Origin: Planctomycetota bacterium
GTDB taxonomy: Bacteria > Planctomycetota > Phycisphaerae > Sedimentisphaerales > SG8-4
Assembly (NCBI GenBank): GCA_030607345.1
Contig: JAUWKC010000144.1
Span: forward strand, 1-5,106
Direction of reading: 5' to 3'
Length of the DNA: 5,106 nucleotides
Shown here in pieces: positions 1 to 5,106 of this stretch (position 1 is its first letter; the number at the start of each line of letters is the position of its first letter). A program made the position numbers and the translations under genes. The notes below the pieces were generated by a model that worked only from the letters and a program-made list of their open reading frames with translations, ran no database searches and was not told the DNA's origin.

Positions 1-476
1 AGGTCGGAACCGTGGTAGATTGCATTTATCGCCTTTTCGATCTCCTCCACTGAGCTGAGAACCACCTTTATTTTTCGTTTGATTTTGAGCGTGATTGTGT
101 CTATTGCAATAACGTTAAGAGGGTCTGCCATCGCCACGATAACCCTGTTGTCGAGTTCTCCGACAGCCACAATGCTGAATCGTTTCGCGATGTTTTCAGG
201 CAGCATCCGCGCGACGTTCATGTCGATTCTGGCAATATCATCGAACCGGATGTACTCCATTGACAGGTGTTCAGCGAGAGCGTTGGTTACCTCGGTGTTA
301 TTAAGAATCTTGAGCCGCAGCAGAACCTCACCGAGGCGCCCTCCGTGGTCCCGCTGTTCGTTAAGCGTCTCTATTAATTCGCGGTGAGTTATCAGGCCTT
401 TCGATACAAGAAATTCACCAAAGAGCAGGTCGCCTTTTGTCTTGGAAAAATTTGAAATGCTCTGCGTGGACTCCAT
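1..476 (-). CDS. GspE/PilB-family secretion or pilus ATPase, N-terminal part (runs off left edge)
   Basis: The reading frame starts at the ATG at 476 (reverse strand) and is open for 158 codons to the left edge. GAGG on the minus strand (485-488), 8 bases before the ATG, is a good ribosome binding site and fixes the start. The visible part is the regulatory N-terminal domain of type II secretion/type IV pilus assembly ATPases; the Walker A/B domain lies outside the window. Residues 18-41 and 47-70 form two tandem 24-residue units of the MshEN type (LG or FG at the start, a hydrophobic-Gly middle, L..L..Q or H at the end). Residues 100-158 contain the family hallmark VIVAMADPLNVIAIDTI followed by a helix ending in INAIYHG. 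In the family, this ATPase powers pseudopilus or pilus assembly from the cytoplasmic face, and MshEN units can bind cyclic di-GMP. Whether it is GspE, PilB or a relative cannot be decided from this part. Confidence 0.88.
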   Translation of the reverse strand, partial: MESTQSISNFSKTKGDLLFGEFLVSKGLITHRELIETLNEQRDHGGRLGEVLLRLKILNNTEVTNALAEHLSMEYIRFDDIARIDMNVARMLPENIAKRFSIVAVGELDNRVIVAMADPLNVIAIDTITLKIKRKIKVVLSSVEEIEKAINAIYHGSD

Positions 477-508
477 CCGAGTTACCTCAGTACAGGACCA
501 TTCATCAG

Positions 509-564
509 TTTTGAATTTTTAGTTTTTAGTTGAGAATAAGCGGCTCAAAACTCGAAACTTTTTT
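509..564. repeat. A/T-rich heptamer-periodic tract, copy 1
   Basis: The tract can be cut into successive 7-base units: TTTTGAA, TTTTTAG, TTTTTAG, TTGAGAA, then a divergent TAAGCGG, then CTCAAAA, CTCGAAA and CTTTTTT. The first four units (509-536) and the pair at 544-557 are the clear ones; the rest only keep the spacing. The tract lies in the presumed leader between the candidate promoter and the start codon of the ATPase gene. Its function is unknown. Short heptanucleotide tandem repeats are known as dispersed elements in some bacteria, notably cyanobacteria. Confidence 0.6.
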
Positions 565-632
565 TTATCGGGGGCCGTCACTGGCGTATTGGTCTGGCCG
601 CTGCCTTTCAGCTTGCCCCTCTTACCACTTAA

Positions 633-661
633 AGTATACTGCAGAAATAGGCGCCAGGCAA
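633..661 (-). promoter_or_regulatory. Candidate sigma-70 promoter for the GspE/PilB-type gene
   Basis: Read on the minus strand, TTGCCT (661-656, four of six consensus bases) is followed after 17 bases by a perfect-looking TATACT box (638-633). Transcription would start near 626 and run leftwards into the ATPase gene, giving a leader of about 150 bases that contains the heptamer tract. The match is by consensus only. Confidence 0.4.
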
Positions 662-775
662 AAAAGTCACCCCATCTGCATACCGCAAAACGTTCGTACG
701 GGCGAACATAGTCCTGGTGGATTTCTACCACTTGTTGGCCGAATGCGCTTGTTTTATAAGACCTCTCGAGAAGAA

Positions 776-808
776 TTTTTAGTTTTGAATTTTTTGCTTT
801 TTTGCTTG
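776..808. repeat. A/T-rich heptamer-periodic tract, copy 2
   Basis: The units TTTTTAG, TTTTGAA, TTTTTTG, an 8-base CTTTTTTG and CTTG follow one another. TTTTTAG and TTTTGAA are exactly the units seen in copy 1 at 509-536, in the opposite order. The two tracts bracket about 210-240 bases of unassigned sequence. A hairpin abuts the right end of this copy. Confidence 0.55.
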
Positions 809-841
809 AGGCCTTCCTGTGCGTCGCACGCAGACAGGCCT
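809..841. repeat. Imperfect inverted repeat (possible REP-like hairpin)
   Basis: AGGCCT at 809-814 and 836-841 frame an inner perfect stem TGCGT/ACGCA (820-824 and 828-832) with a 3-base loop CGC. An alternative outer stem pairs CCTG (816-819) with CAGG (835-838). There is no U-tract on either side, so it is not a standard terminator. It directly follows the second A/T heptamer tract, and the two could belong to one dispersed element. Confidence 0.5.
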
Positions 842-890
842 GACGATTACGATGGAGGCGATATTGCCAAGGTCCGCCAAGTTTTAGAAA

Positions 891-918
891 GGGCCGGCGA
901 CTTTTAAGCCGCCGGCCC
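891..918 (-). terminator. Terminator-like GC stem-loop downstream of the FnIII/discoidin gene
   Basis: GGGCCGGCG (891-899) pairs perfectly with CGCCGGCCC (910-918) around a 10-base loop. Read on the minus strand, the stem is preceded by GGTTTTTC and followed by TTTCTAAAAC. This is a weak T-run, but its placement is right for ending transcription about 55 bases after the stop codon of the minus-strand gene at 972. The 9-bp all-GC stem is the strong part of the evidence; the poor T-run is the weak part. It could also block read-through into the ATPase gene. Confidence 0.6.
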
Positions 919-946
919 GAAAAACCTTCCAGTTGATATACACTCG

Positions 947-960
947 CTTCTCGAGAAGCA
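947..960. repeat. Perfect 14-bp palindrome
   Basis: GCTTCTCGAGAAGC is a perfect dyad with no spacer, 11 bases downstream of the stop codon of the FnIII/discoidin gene. The core TCTCGAGA occurs again at 764-771, just before the second A/T tract. A loop-free palindrome of this kind suits a dimeric protein site better than an RNA hairpin. No known operator is recognised. Confidence 0.5.
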
Positions 961-971
961 ATCTCAACCAA

Positions 972-2262
972 TCACTGCGCGTAGTAGAAGCGTACTTCGC
1001 TCAGGCCTGCTGAGGTGCCGCCGTGGTTGCTGATACAAGTAAGGCGAACGTACTTGGCGTCCACATTGCCGAAGTTGACTTCAGTGTTGTGGGCATAAGT
1101 ATCAGAACCGTCAGCCTCGGCAAAGGTTTGCGTACCGCCGAGTTGAGTCCAGTCGCTACCGTTGGTGGAGTATTCAATGGTGCAACTGTTGAAGCCGCGA
1201 TTGGTCCTCAAATCACCCTGACCGGTGACATCCTGGTTGTAGTTCCAGACCCACATATTGGTCAAGGTGTAAACCTGGTCGAACTCATACCGAATCCACT
1301 CGCCATTGATGCCGTTGGACAGCCACATAGTGCCCTCGCCGGCAGCAGGCGGTGCGCCTCCGATGTAGTTCGTGTGCAGGTCCCCGGCGAGACCGTTCTC
1401 ATTAGCCGTGTAGTAGCCCTCAAGCTGGTAATTCACCGAGGAACACGTGGTCGTGATGTTCGACGGTGAAATCTTCAACGGGTCAGAAGTCAGCGTAGTG
1501 CCTGACTCTTCGGTGGACCAGCCGGTCTCGTTCTGGTTGGAGCTCTTGTCGCGAGCCTTGACCCTGTAGGTGTACATGGTATCAGGCTGCAGAGCCGAGT
1601 CCTCGTAAATGGTACTGTCCTGCCAGCCGCTGTCGTTGCCGCCGCCTGCGGTACAGTCGAAGTAGTACTCGACACCGCTGACATCGGTAGCCGTGGTCGC
1701 AACCATCGTGACCGTAGTCGAGCTGTTGCCATAGGGCACCGTGTTCCACGTCATGGGGTCGGGACTCGGAGCGGTATTGTCCGGCCCGGTGGTCGAACCC
1801 AACACCAAACGGCTGTAAGGCCGATGGTTACGCATGTGAACGGCCAGGACGTCTATCTTGCTCGGCTGCCCGCTGCTGGAGCTGTCCGTCCAACTGTAGG
1901 TCCTGTCGTTGAGCGTGATGGTCATCTTGATACTGCTCGACGGTCCGCTCGAGCTCCACAGTGAGTACCGTCCACTCGCCGGGCGGCGTTTCAAAACCGG
2001 GAATGTAATCCGCGAGCCCGTCGTTGGTGTACATGAGGTTGCTGGAACTCTCGGGCTTCTCGGCAAAATTGCCGGTCTTGTGGACTTCGTCTAAGCAATC
2101 GACCCACCGGGTAGGCCCGGCCTTCATGTTCGGACCAAACCGGAAGTTGTAGCCTTTATAGCCGGTGAATATGGAGCTGCCGGTTACCTCAAAGCCGTCG
2201 GCGGTTACCCATTCGCCGTCTGCCTCGAATCTCCCGATACTATTGGCACCGGAATCAGTCCG
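972..2262 (-). pseudogene. Degraded gene for a secreted FnIII + discoidin (F5/8 type C) protein
   Basis: Coding sequence on the minus strand is spread over two frames. The upstream frame runs from an in-frame stop (TGA, 2265-2263) through residues such as FEADGEWVTADGFEVTG and MKAGPTRWVDCLDEV to GEWTVLTVELE near 1948. The sense then continues in a second frame from SSIKMTITLNDRTYSW (1934) to the TGA at 972-974. The second frame holds a fibronectin type III module (about 1778-1494; NTAPSPDPMTW at its start, MYTYRVKARDKSSNQNETGW near its end). It then holds a discoidin module (about 1475-975; WIRYEFDQVYTLTNMWVWN, CTIEYSTNGSDW, AKYVRLTC, LSEVRFYY). The N-terminal part may be a concanavalin-like sandwich, which is uncertain. 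FnIII and discoidin modules usually occur in exported proteins acting on polysaccharide. No ATG, GTG or TTG exists in frame before 2127, and no signal peptide is joined. A sequencing error could explain the internal shift, but not easily both lesions. Confidence 0.7.
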
Positions 2263-2348
2263 TCAGAGAGTATTTACGAATACACACCTTGCACCTTGTT
2301 CCGCCCGCTTTTGCCGAAGCCAGGAGTAATATGTAGATTAGAATAAGG

Positions 2349-2376
2349 AGTATACCTCCCGCACCGCCAGTGTCAA
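2349..2376 (-). promoter_or_regulatory. Candidate sigma-70 promoter pointing into the FnIII/discoidin remnant
   Basis: On the minus strand a perfect TTGACA (2376-2371) is followed after 16 bases by TATACT (2354-2349), five of six bases of the TATAAT consensus. Transcription would begin near 2341 and run left into the damaged gene at 2262. It overlaps the hydrophobic leader-like frame, so promoter and leader cannot both be used as they stand. This is a consensus match only, but a strong one. Confidence 0.5.
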
Positions 2377-2694
2377 CTCTACATTACTATTTTTCGCAAT
2401 TTTTTTAGTTACCGTATATTTGCCGAGTTCAGAAAAGCTCCAAAGTATCGCTGGTAAAAGACGTTAGGACTCGACAGGGCCCCCTTAGAGATGCCGACAA
2501 GAGGACGAGTCGGTTCTCAATAACTACGCCGACAATGCCGTCTGCCGGTGCCGGTCCCATAAACACGTGCGAGCTGCGGAGTTTTCACTTGCGTCATCGC
2601 GGCTGAATGAAATCCCATATAAAGTGCCTGCTCGTTCGCACCGATAGCATCGAGAAGTGGATTTGCCTTGAATGCACCGGAGACGTTTCAACTT

Positions 2695-2705
2695 GGAGGA
2701 GGAGG
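2695..2705 (+). other. Extended Shine-Dalgarno-like purine tract without a start codon
   Basis: GGAGGAGGAGG lies 33 bases before the ATG of the next gene, too far to serve it. The nearest candidate start, TTG at 2710, opens a frame of about 35 codons unlike any protein I know. The next gene has its own ribosome binding site (GAGGG, 2728-2732). The tract may be a standby site, the relic of a lost start, or chance. Confidence 0.35.
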
Positions 2706-2738
2706 TTTTTTGACAGGAGTACTAAAAGAGGGTAGGCG

Positions 2739-3431
2739 ATGTCAGTCAAGCCGCGACAAGCTAAGCTTTTTGCCGCACTTTTGTCCTCAATGGCAGCCTG
2801 CGCGATTCTCTTGATGGCGCTGGGCAACAATCCACCGTCAGCCGGTGCGTTTTGCCTTAATAGTTATTACTCGCTCGAACCGGTCGAAATGGTGCTCGTC
2901 TCACGGGCTGCTCAATACCCGGGCCGATGGAACAGCGTTGAAATCTGTTTCAGCGGCACCAAAACGGGCAATATAGCGCAATTAGCCTGTTGGGCGGGTC
3001 TGGACAATCCGGATGATGTCAATTTCCACTTCTGTATCTGCAACGGCGTCGGAGGCATTGACGGGCAGATACTGTCAACCGAAAGGTGGCTTCGCCAGTT
3101 GTCCGTTGTGCCGGGCTCGATGAGCTACGCCGACAGAATCGGCGAATATTTCGAACGAAGCGACCAATCCGCCGCAGGCGGACCTGACCGACGCGATGAA
3201 ACGCCAACGCAGACTTCATATCTCGTATTTCGTAGCTCGTATCTCGAGTCACGATTCACGAATCACGAATCACGATCCAATGACAGGACTATTCGCATCT
3301 GCATTATAGCCCAGCCGAGGAGCAACCCTCCGACCGACTACCAGACAAGGAGATTGGAGGCGCTTCTCGAAACGCTTTGCAGAGCTTTTGGTATTGCACC
3401 CGAATCCGTGCACTATCCAGGCCGTGGGTGA
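2739..3431 (+). CDS. Membrane-anchored PGRP/Amidase_2-like protein with an internal repeat insertion
   Basis: 230 residues. The ATG at 2739 follows GAGGG (2728-2732) by 6 bases, and an in-frame stop at 2733 rules out a longer protein. Residues 10-28 form one hydrophobic segment (signal anchor or uncleaved signal). Residues 60-126 and 181-228 look like the two halves of a peptidoglycan-recognition/N-acetylmuramoyl-alanine-amidase fold: RWNSVEICFSGT (63-74), NFHFCICNGVGGIDGQI (95-111), RTIRICIIA (183-191) and PTDYQTRRLEALLETLC (198-214). Family enzymes cut the amide bond between N-acetylmuramate and the stem peptide, using zinc held by His, His and Cys/Asp. Here Cys70 sits where the first His is expected, and the chain ends five residues after His225, so the normal zinc site seems incomplete; a binding role is plausible. 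Residues about 127-180 are an atypical insert whose last 21 residues derive from a 7-bp DNA repeat. It lies 173 bases before mreB on the same strand. The family assignment is by motif reading only. Confidence 0.7.
   Translation: MSVKPRQAKLFAALLSSMAACAILLMALGNNPPSAGAFCLNSYYSLEPVEMVLVSRAAQYPGRWNSVEICFSGTKTGNIAQLACWAGLDNPDDVNFHFCICNGVGGIDGQILSTERWLRQLSVVPGSMSYADRIGEYFERSDQSAAGGPDRRDETPTQTSYLVFRSSYLESRFTNHESRSNDRTIRICIIAQPRSNPPTDYQTRRLEALLETLCRAFGIAPESVHYPGRG
3168..3182. repeat. Small perfect inverted repeat inside the PGRP-like gene
   Basis: TCCGCC (3168-3173) and GGCGGA (3177-3182) surround the 3-base loop GCA. It lies 37 bases before the heptamer array, in the same atypical part of the gene. 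It may be one piece of a composite inserted element, or simply a GC-rich hairpin. Confidence 0.5.
3220..3275. repeat. Eight tandem 7-bp repeats within a coding region
   Basis: The units are, in order, ATCTCGT, ATTTCGT, AGCTCGT, ATCTCGA, GTCACGA, TTCACGA, ATCACGA and ATCACGA: 56 bp with no break in register. The fifth and sixth bases are CG in every unit; the first four units have TCG where the last four have ACG. As 7 is not a multiple of 3, three units encode a 7-residue protein period (SYLVFRS, SYLESRF, TNHESRS). The frame stays open throughout. The array closely resembles dispersed intergenic heptamer repeats rather than domain sequence. Confidence 0.85.
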
Positions 3432-3592
3432 TAGAGACCAAAAAGCCAAAACCACGTTAAGTTGCAATTCTACAAGACCGATAACGAACGGTGATTCAGC
3501 GGACGGGTTGCGGCCGAGCCGCCCCGGCCGTTAACGCAGCCAAAGACGTTCGTGGCCGGCAAGTTGTCCGAATAGAAAATGCAAAATTTCGC

Positions 3593-3598
3593 AAAGGA
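3593..3598 (+). promoter_or_regulatory. Ribosome binding site that sets the mreB start
   Basis: AAAGGA is placed 6 bases before the ATG at 3605. The alternative GTG at 3491 in the same frame has no such site, and the 38 residues it would add resemble no MreB, so the start at 3605 is preferred. Confidence 0.75.
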
Positions 3599-3604
3599 TT
3601 TCAA

Positions 3605-4693
3605 ATGCTCCTGACTAATTCAAGAACAGTACTCGAGTCAACGGCAGCCCGGCTGAGCTCACTGCTTGGTATGGATATGGGCATTGACCTCGGCACCTGC
3701 AACACCCTGGTCTGCCTGCGCGGCCGAGGAATCGTTCTAAACGAGCCGTCCGTCGTTGCCATCAACCGACAGACCCGTACGGTTCTGAACAACGGCGAAG
3801 CAGTCGGTCTGGTTGCTCGTGAGATGTTAGGCAAAACGCCGGGCTCTATTGCGGCTGTCAGGCCTCTCAAGGAGGGCGTTATAAGCAACTTCGAGGTCAC
3901 AGAGGCAATGCTGAGCTACTTTATCAAGAAGGTGCACAACAGCAGCGCTTTTGCCAGGCCCCGTGTGGTAATTGCCGTACCGAGCGGTATAAACCCTGTT
4001 GAACGCCGAGCGGTCATCGATAGTGCCGAGCGTGCGGGCGCACGCAGGGTATATCTGGTCGAGGAGCCGCTTGCCGCCGGCATAGGAGCCCAACTGCCGG
4101 TTACAGAGCCTACCGCTTCAATGATTGTCGATATAGGTGGCGGCACGACCGAGGTGGCCATTATGAGCCTGGCTGATATTGCCTGTTCGCGGTCCATTCG
4201 CATCGGTGGCGACGACATGGATGAGGCAATCATTAATCATCTCAAGAGAACGTACAACCTGCTGATTGGCCAGAGAAGAGCCGAGCAGGTGAAAATAGAA
4301 ATCGGCTCGGCCGTGCCGCTGAGCGCCGAATCGACAATGCAGGTGGCCGGAAGAGACACCATCTCCGGACTGCCTCGGAAAATCATTATAACAAGCGAGG
4401 AAATTCGCACCGCTATTAAGGAACCAATAGCGCAAATCATAGACGTAGTTACAAGGACGCTCGAACAGGCAGAACCCGAACTGGCAGCCGATTTGATAGA
4501 CAACGGCATACATATCTGCGGCGGCGGTTCCCTGCTGCGAGGGGTCGATGCAGCTTTGACAAACGCAACCGGGCTCGAAGTCCAAATCGTCGATGACCCG
4601 CTTACTGCAGTGGCTCGCGGAACCTGCACGTATCTGGAAAACCTGGAACTGTGGAAGGATACGATGGACGATGGCCAGAGTATTTGGGAATGA
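3605..4693 (+). CDS. mreB: Rod shape-determining protein MreB (bacterial actin)
   Basis: 362 residues, close to the usual 330-350 with a slightly long N-terminus of about 22 residues. MreB polymerises with ATP into membrane-associated filaments that guide the elongation machinery of peptidoglycan synthesis together with MreC, MreD, RodA and PBP2. Motifs in order: phosphate-1 loop MGIDLGTCNTLV (25-36; Asp28, with Cys32 where Ala is common); NEPSVVAI (46-53); PLKEGVISNFEVTE (87-100); VVIAVPSGINPVERRAV (121-137); LVEEPLAAGIG (151-161); phosphate-2 loop MIVDIGGGTTEVAIMSL (173-189; Asp176, Glu183); RIGGDDMDEAI (199-209); adenosine loop HICGGGSLLRGVD (303-315); and DPLTAVARGT (331-340). All nucleotide-binding elements look intact. 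The start is set by AAAGGA at 3593-3598. mreC follows after 41 bases on the same strand, the classical mreBC order, so the two are probably co-transcribed. Confidence 0.97.
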   Translation: MLLTNSRTVLESTAARLSSLLGMDMGIDLGTCNTLVCLRGRGIVLNEPSVVAINRQTRTVLNNGEAVGLVAREMLGKTPGSIAAVRPLKEGVISNFEVTEAMLSYFIKKVHNSSAFARPRVVIAVPSGINPVERRAVIDSAERAGARRVYLVEEPLAAGIGAQLPVTEPTASMIVDIGGGTTEVAIMSLADIACSRSIRIGGDDMDEAIINHLKRTYNLLIGQRRAEQVKIEIGSAVPLSAESTMQVAGRDTISGLPRKIIITSEEIRTAIKEPIAQIIDVVTRTLEQAEPELAADLIDNGIHICGGGSLLRGVDAALTNATGLEVQIVDDPLTAVARGTCTYLENLELWKDTMDDGQSIWE

Positions 4694-4734
4694 CCCACTG
4701 ACAAAGAAAGCAGATATCGAACCTGAAACATCTT

Positions 4735-5106
4735 ATGGCACGCAATCATAACCAAGTCTCCAGCCGAGTGGTTTTTGGCTGGCTCATGCTGGCCGGGCTT
4801 ATCCTTCTCTTCGCCCCCGAGCGCTGGACGAGTAGTTTGCAATTGAGCTTCGTCTCGGTTTTGCATCGGCCGCTGATTGTCGCCAGAGGCTTCTCACTCT
4901 TCCTGCGCAAGGCCGAGGCGACCGAAGATTCTGTGCCCCGCACAAAATATGTCAGGCTTCGCAATCGACTCGCCAATACCGCACAGTGGCTCGACCAGGA
5001 ACGTCAGAAGGTTGAGCAACTATCCGGACTGTGCGACAGAGCTGTTTGGCAAGGTGTCCATTTTGTAATTGCCGACGTAGTCACGAGCGCCATCGATGCC
5101 TCGCAA
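4735..5106 (+). CDS. mreC: Rod shape-determining protein MreC, N-terminal part (runs off right edge)
   Basis: An ATG at 4735 opens a frame of 124 codons to the window end. The product has a short basic N-terminus, one transmembrane segment (about residues 12-28, VVFGWLMLAGLILLFAP) and a long helical stretch likely to be a coiled coil (about 71-98, with YVRLRNRLANTAQWLDQ). It then shows the beginning of the first beta domain (HFVIADVVTSAIDAS, 109-123). This is the layout of MreC, a periplasmic scaffold that dimerises through its coiled coil and links cytoplasmic MreB to RodA/PBP2. Sequence identity is not strong by eye; the position 41 bases after mreB supports the call. No clear Shine-Dalgarno precedes the ATG (CCTGAAACATCTT), so translation may depend on coupling to mreB. 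Confidence 0.85.
   Translation, partial: MARNHNQVSSRVVFGWLMLAGLILLFAPERWTSSLQLSFVSVLHRPLIVARGFSLFLRKAEATEDSVPRTKYVRLRNRLANTAQWLDQERQKVEQLSGLCDRAVWQGVHFVIADVVTSAIDASQ

Larger units (their letters stand above)
477..971. other. Repeat-rich spacer without a credible gene
   Basis: This is about 495 bases between two minus-strand genes. Open frames cross it on both strands, but their translations are basic, low in complexity and run through the A/T repeat tracts and the GC hairpin. I recognise no domain in them. The spacer holds, from left to right, a heptamer-periodic A/T tract, a candidate promoter for the secretion ATPase gene, a second A/T tract, an imperfect hairpin, a terminator-like stem-loop and a perfect palindrome. 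Each is listed separately. A decayed gene in 565-775 cannot be excluded. Confidence 0.6.
2266..2738. other. Spacer between divergent gene groups
   Basis: This is about 470 bases with no convincing gene. On the minus strand near 2360-2304 a short frame encodes a hydrophobic run (ILLILIYILLLASAKAGG) resembling an export signal. It has no canonical start and is out of frame with the FnIII/discoidin remnant. Two heptamers, ACACCTT and GCACCTT, lie at 2284-2297. The stretch 2400-2690 has one stop-limited plus-strand frame of about 50 codons (roughly 2490-2640) without recognisable similarity. The end carries the purine tract and ribosome binding site of the next gene. Confidence 0.5.

Noticed and set aside
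530..907. 125-codon open frame on the plus strand
   Set aside because: It overlaps the same repeats and ends inside the terminator-like stem. No family is recognised.
519..971. 150-codon open frame on the minus strand
   Set aside because: It passes through the A/T repeat tracts, the hairpins and the palindrome. The translation is basic and low in complexity, shows no domain and has no clear ribosome site.
1023..1469. 148-codon plus-strand frame opposite the discoidin module
   Set aside because: It is a shadow of the minus-strand discoidin coding sequence, whose domain motifs are clear.
2710..2738. TTGACA at 2710 as the -35 of a promoter for the PGRP-like gene
   Set aside because: The correct spacing falls on TAGGCG and the start codon itself, with no -10 box.
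3164..3281. CCAAT at 3164-3168 and 3277-3281 as a target-site duplication around the repeat insert
   Set aside because: Removing the 113-bp block plus one copy puts a stop in frame, so a clean insertion there does not fit. The 5-base match is probably chance.
3511..3530. GC-rich inverted repeat CGGCCG/CGGCCG before mreB as a terminator or riboswitch
   Set aside because: The 6-bp stem has no U-tract, overlapping alternative pairings exist, and no known riboswitch is recognised.
3491..3604. N-terminal extension of MreB from GTG at 3491
   Set aside because: It has no ribosome binding site and its 38 extra residues are unlike any MreB. The ATG at 3605 has a well-spaced AAAGGA.
4237..4866. 209-codon minus-strand frame opposite mreB and mreC
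   Set aside because: It is a shadow of mreB/mreC. It spans both genes antisense and has no domain content.
1..5106. CRISPR array, tRNA, rRNA or transposase gene
   Set aside because: No spaced direct repeats of CRISPR type, no tRNA or rRNA signature and no transposase motif were seen on either strand.

Overview
The window most likely comes from a member of the Planctomycetota, probably a Phycisphaerae-type lineage. This is inferred from gene content: a secreted protein built of a fibronectin type III module and a C-terminal discoidin module, a peptidoglycan-recognition-like protein placed directly before mreB-mreC, and spacers rich in 7-bp repeats. No rRNA or other phylogenetic marker is present, so the assignment is tentative.

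Left part, minus strand. Positions 1-476 hold the N-terminal 158 residues of a GspE/PilB-type secretion or pilus ATPase, which runs off the left edge. It is followed by a spacer of about 495 bases (477-971) that I read as non-coding. The spacer contains two A/T-rich heptamer-periodic tracts, a candidate sigma-70 promoter pointing at the ATPase gene, an imperfect hairpin, a terminator-like GC-rich stem-loop and a perfect 14-bp palindrome. Next comes a degraded minus-strand gene (972-2262) for a secreted FnIII/discoidin protein. It carries one clear frameshift (about 1934-1950) and a blocked 5' end (in-frame stop at 2263-2265, no start codon before 2127).

Middle, 2266-2738. This spacer separates the minus-strand genes from the plus-strand genes. 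It has a near-consensus promoter on the minus strand and a purine-rich Shine-Dalgarno-like tract with no matching start codon, but no convincing gene.

Right part, plus strand. A cell-wall/cell-shape cluster: a membrane-anchored PGRP/Amidase_2-like protein (2739-3431), mreB (3605-4693) and the 5' part of mreC (4735 to the right edge). MreB is the actin-like filament that positions elongating peptidoglycan synthesis, and MreC is its membrane-anchored periplasmic partner. The PGRP-like protein appears to lack the standard zinc-ligand set, so it may bind rather than cut wall material. Its most striking feature is an array of eight consecutive 7-bp repeats read through in frame, next to a small perfect palindrome. 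This looks like a dispersed intergenic repeat that has landed inside a gene.

I see no convincing new multi-gene system. The observations most worth following are the 7-bp-periodic repeats at three places in the window, one of them coding, and the altered PGRP-like protein linked to mreBC.
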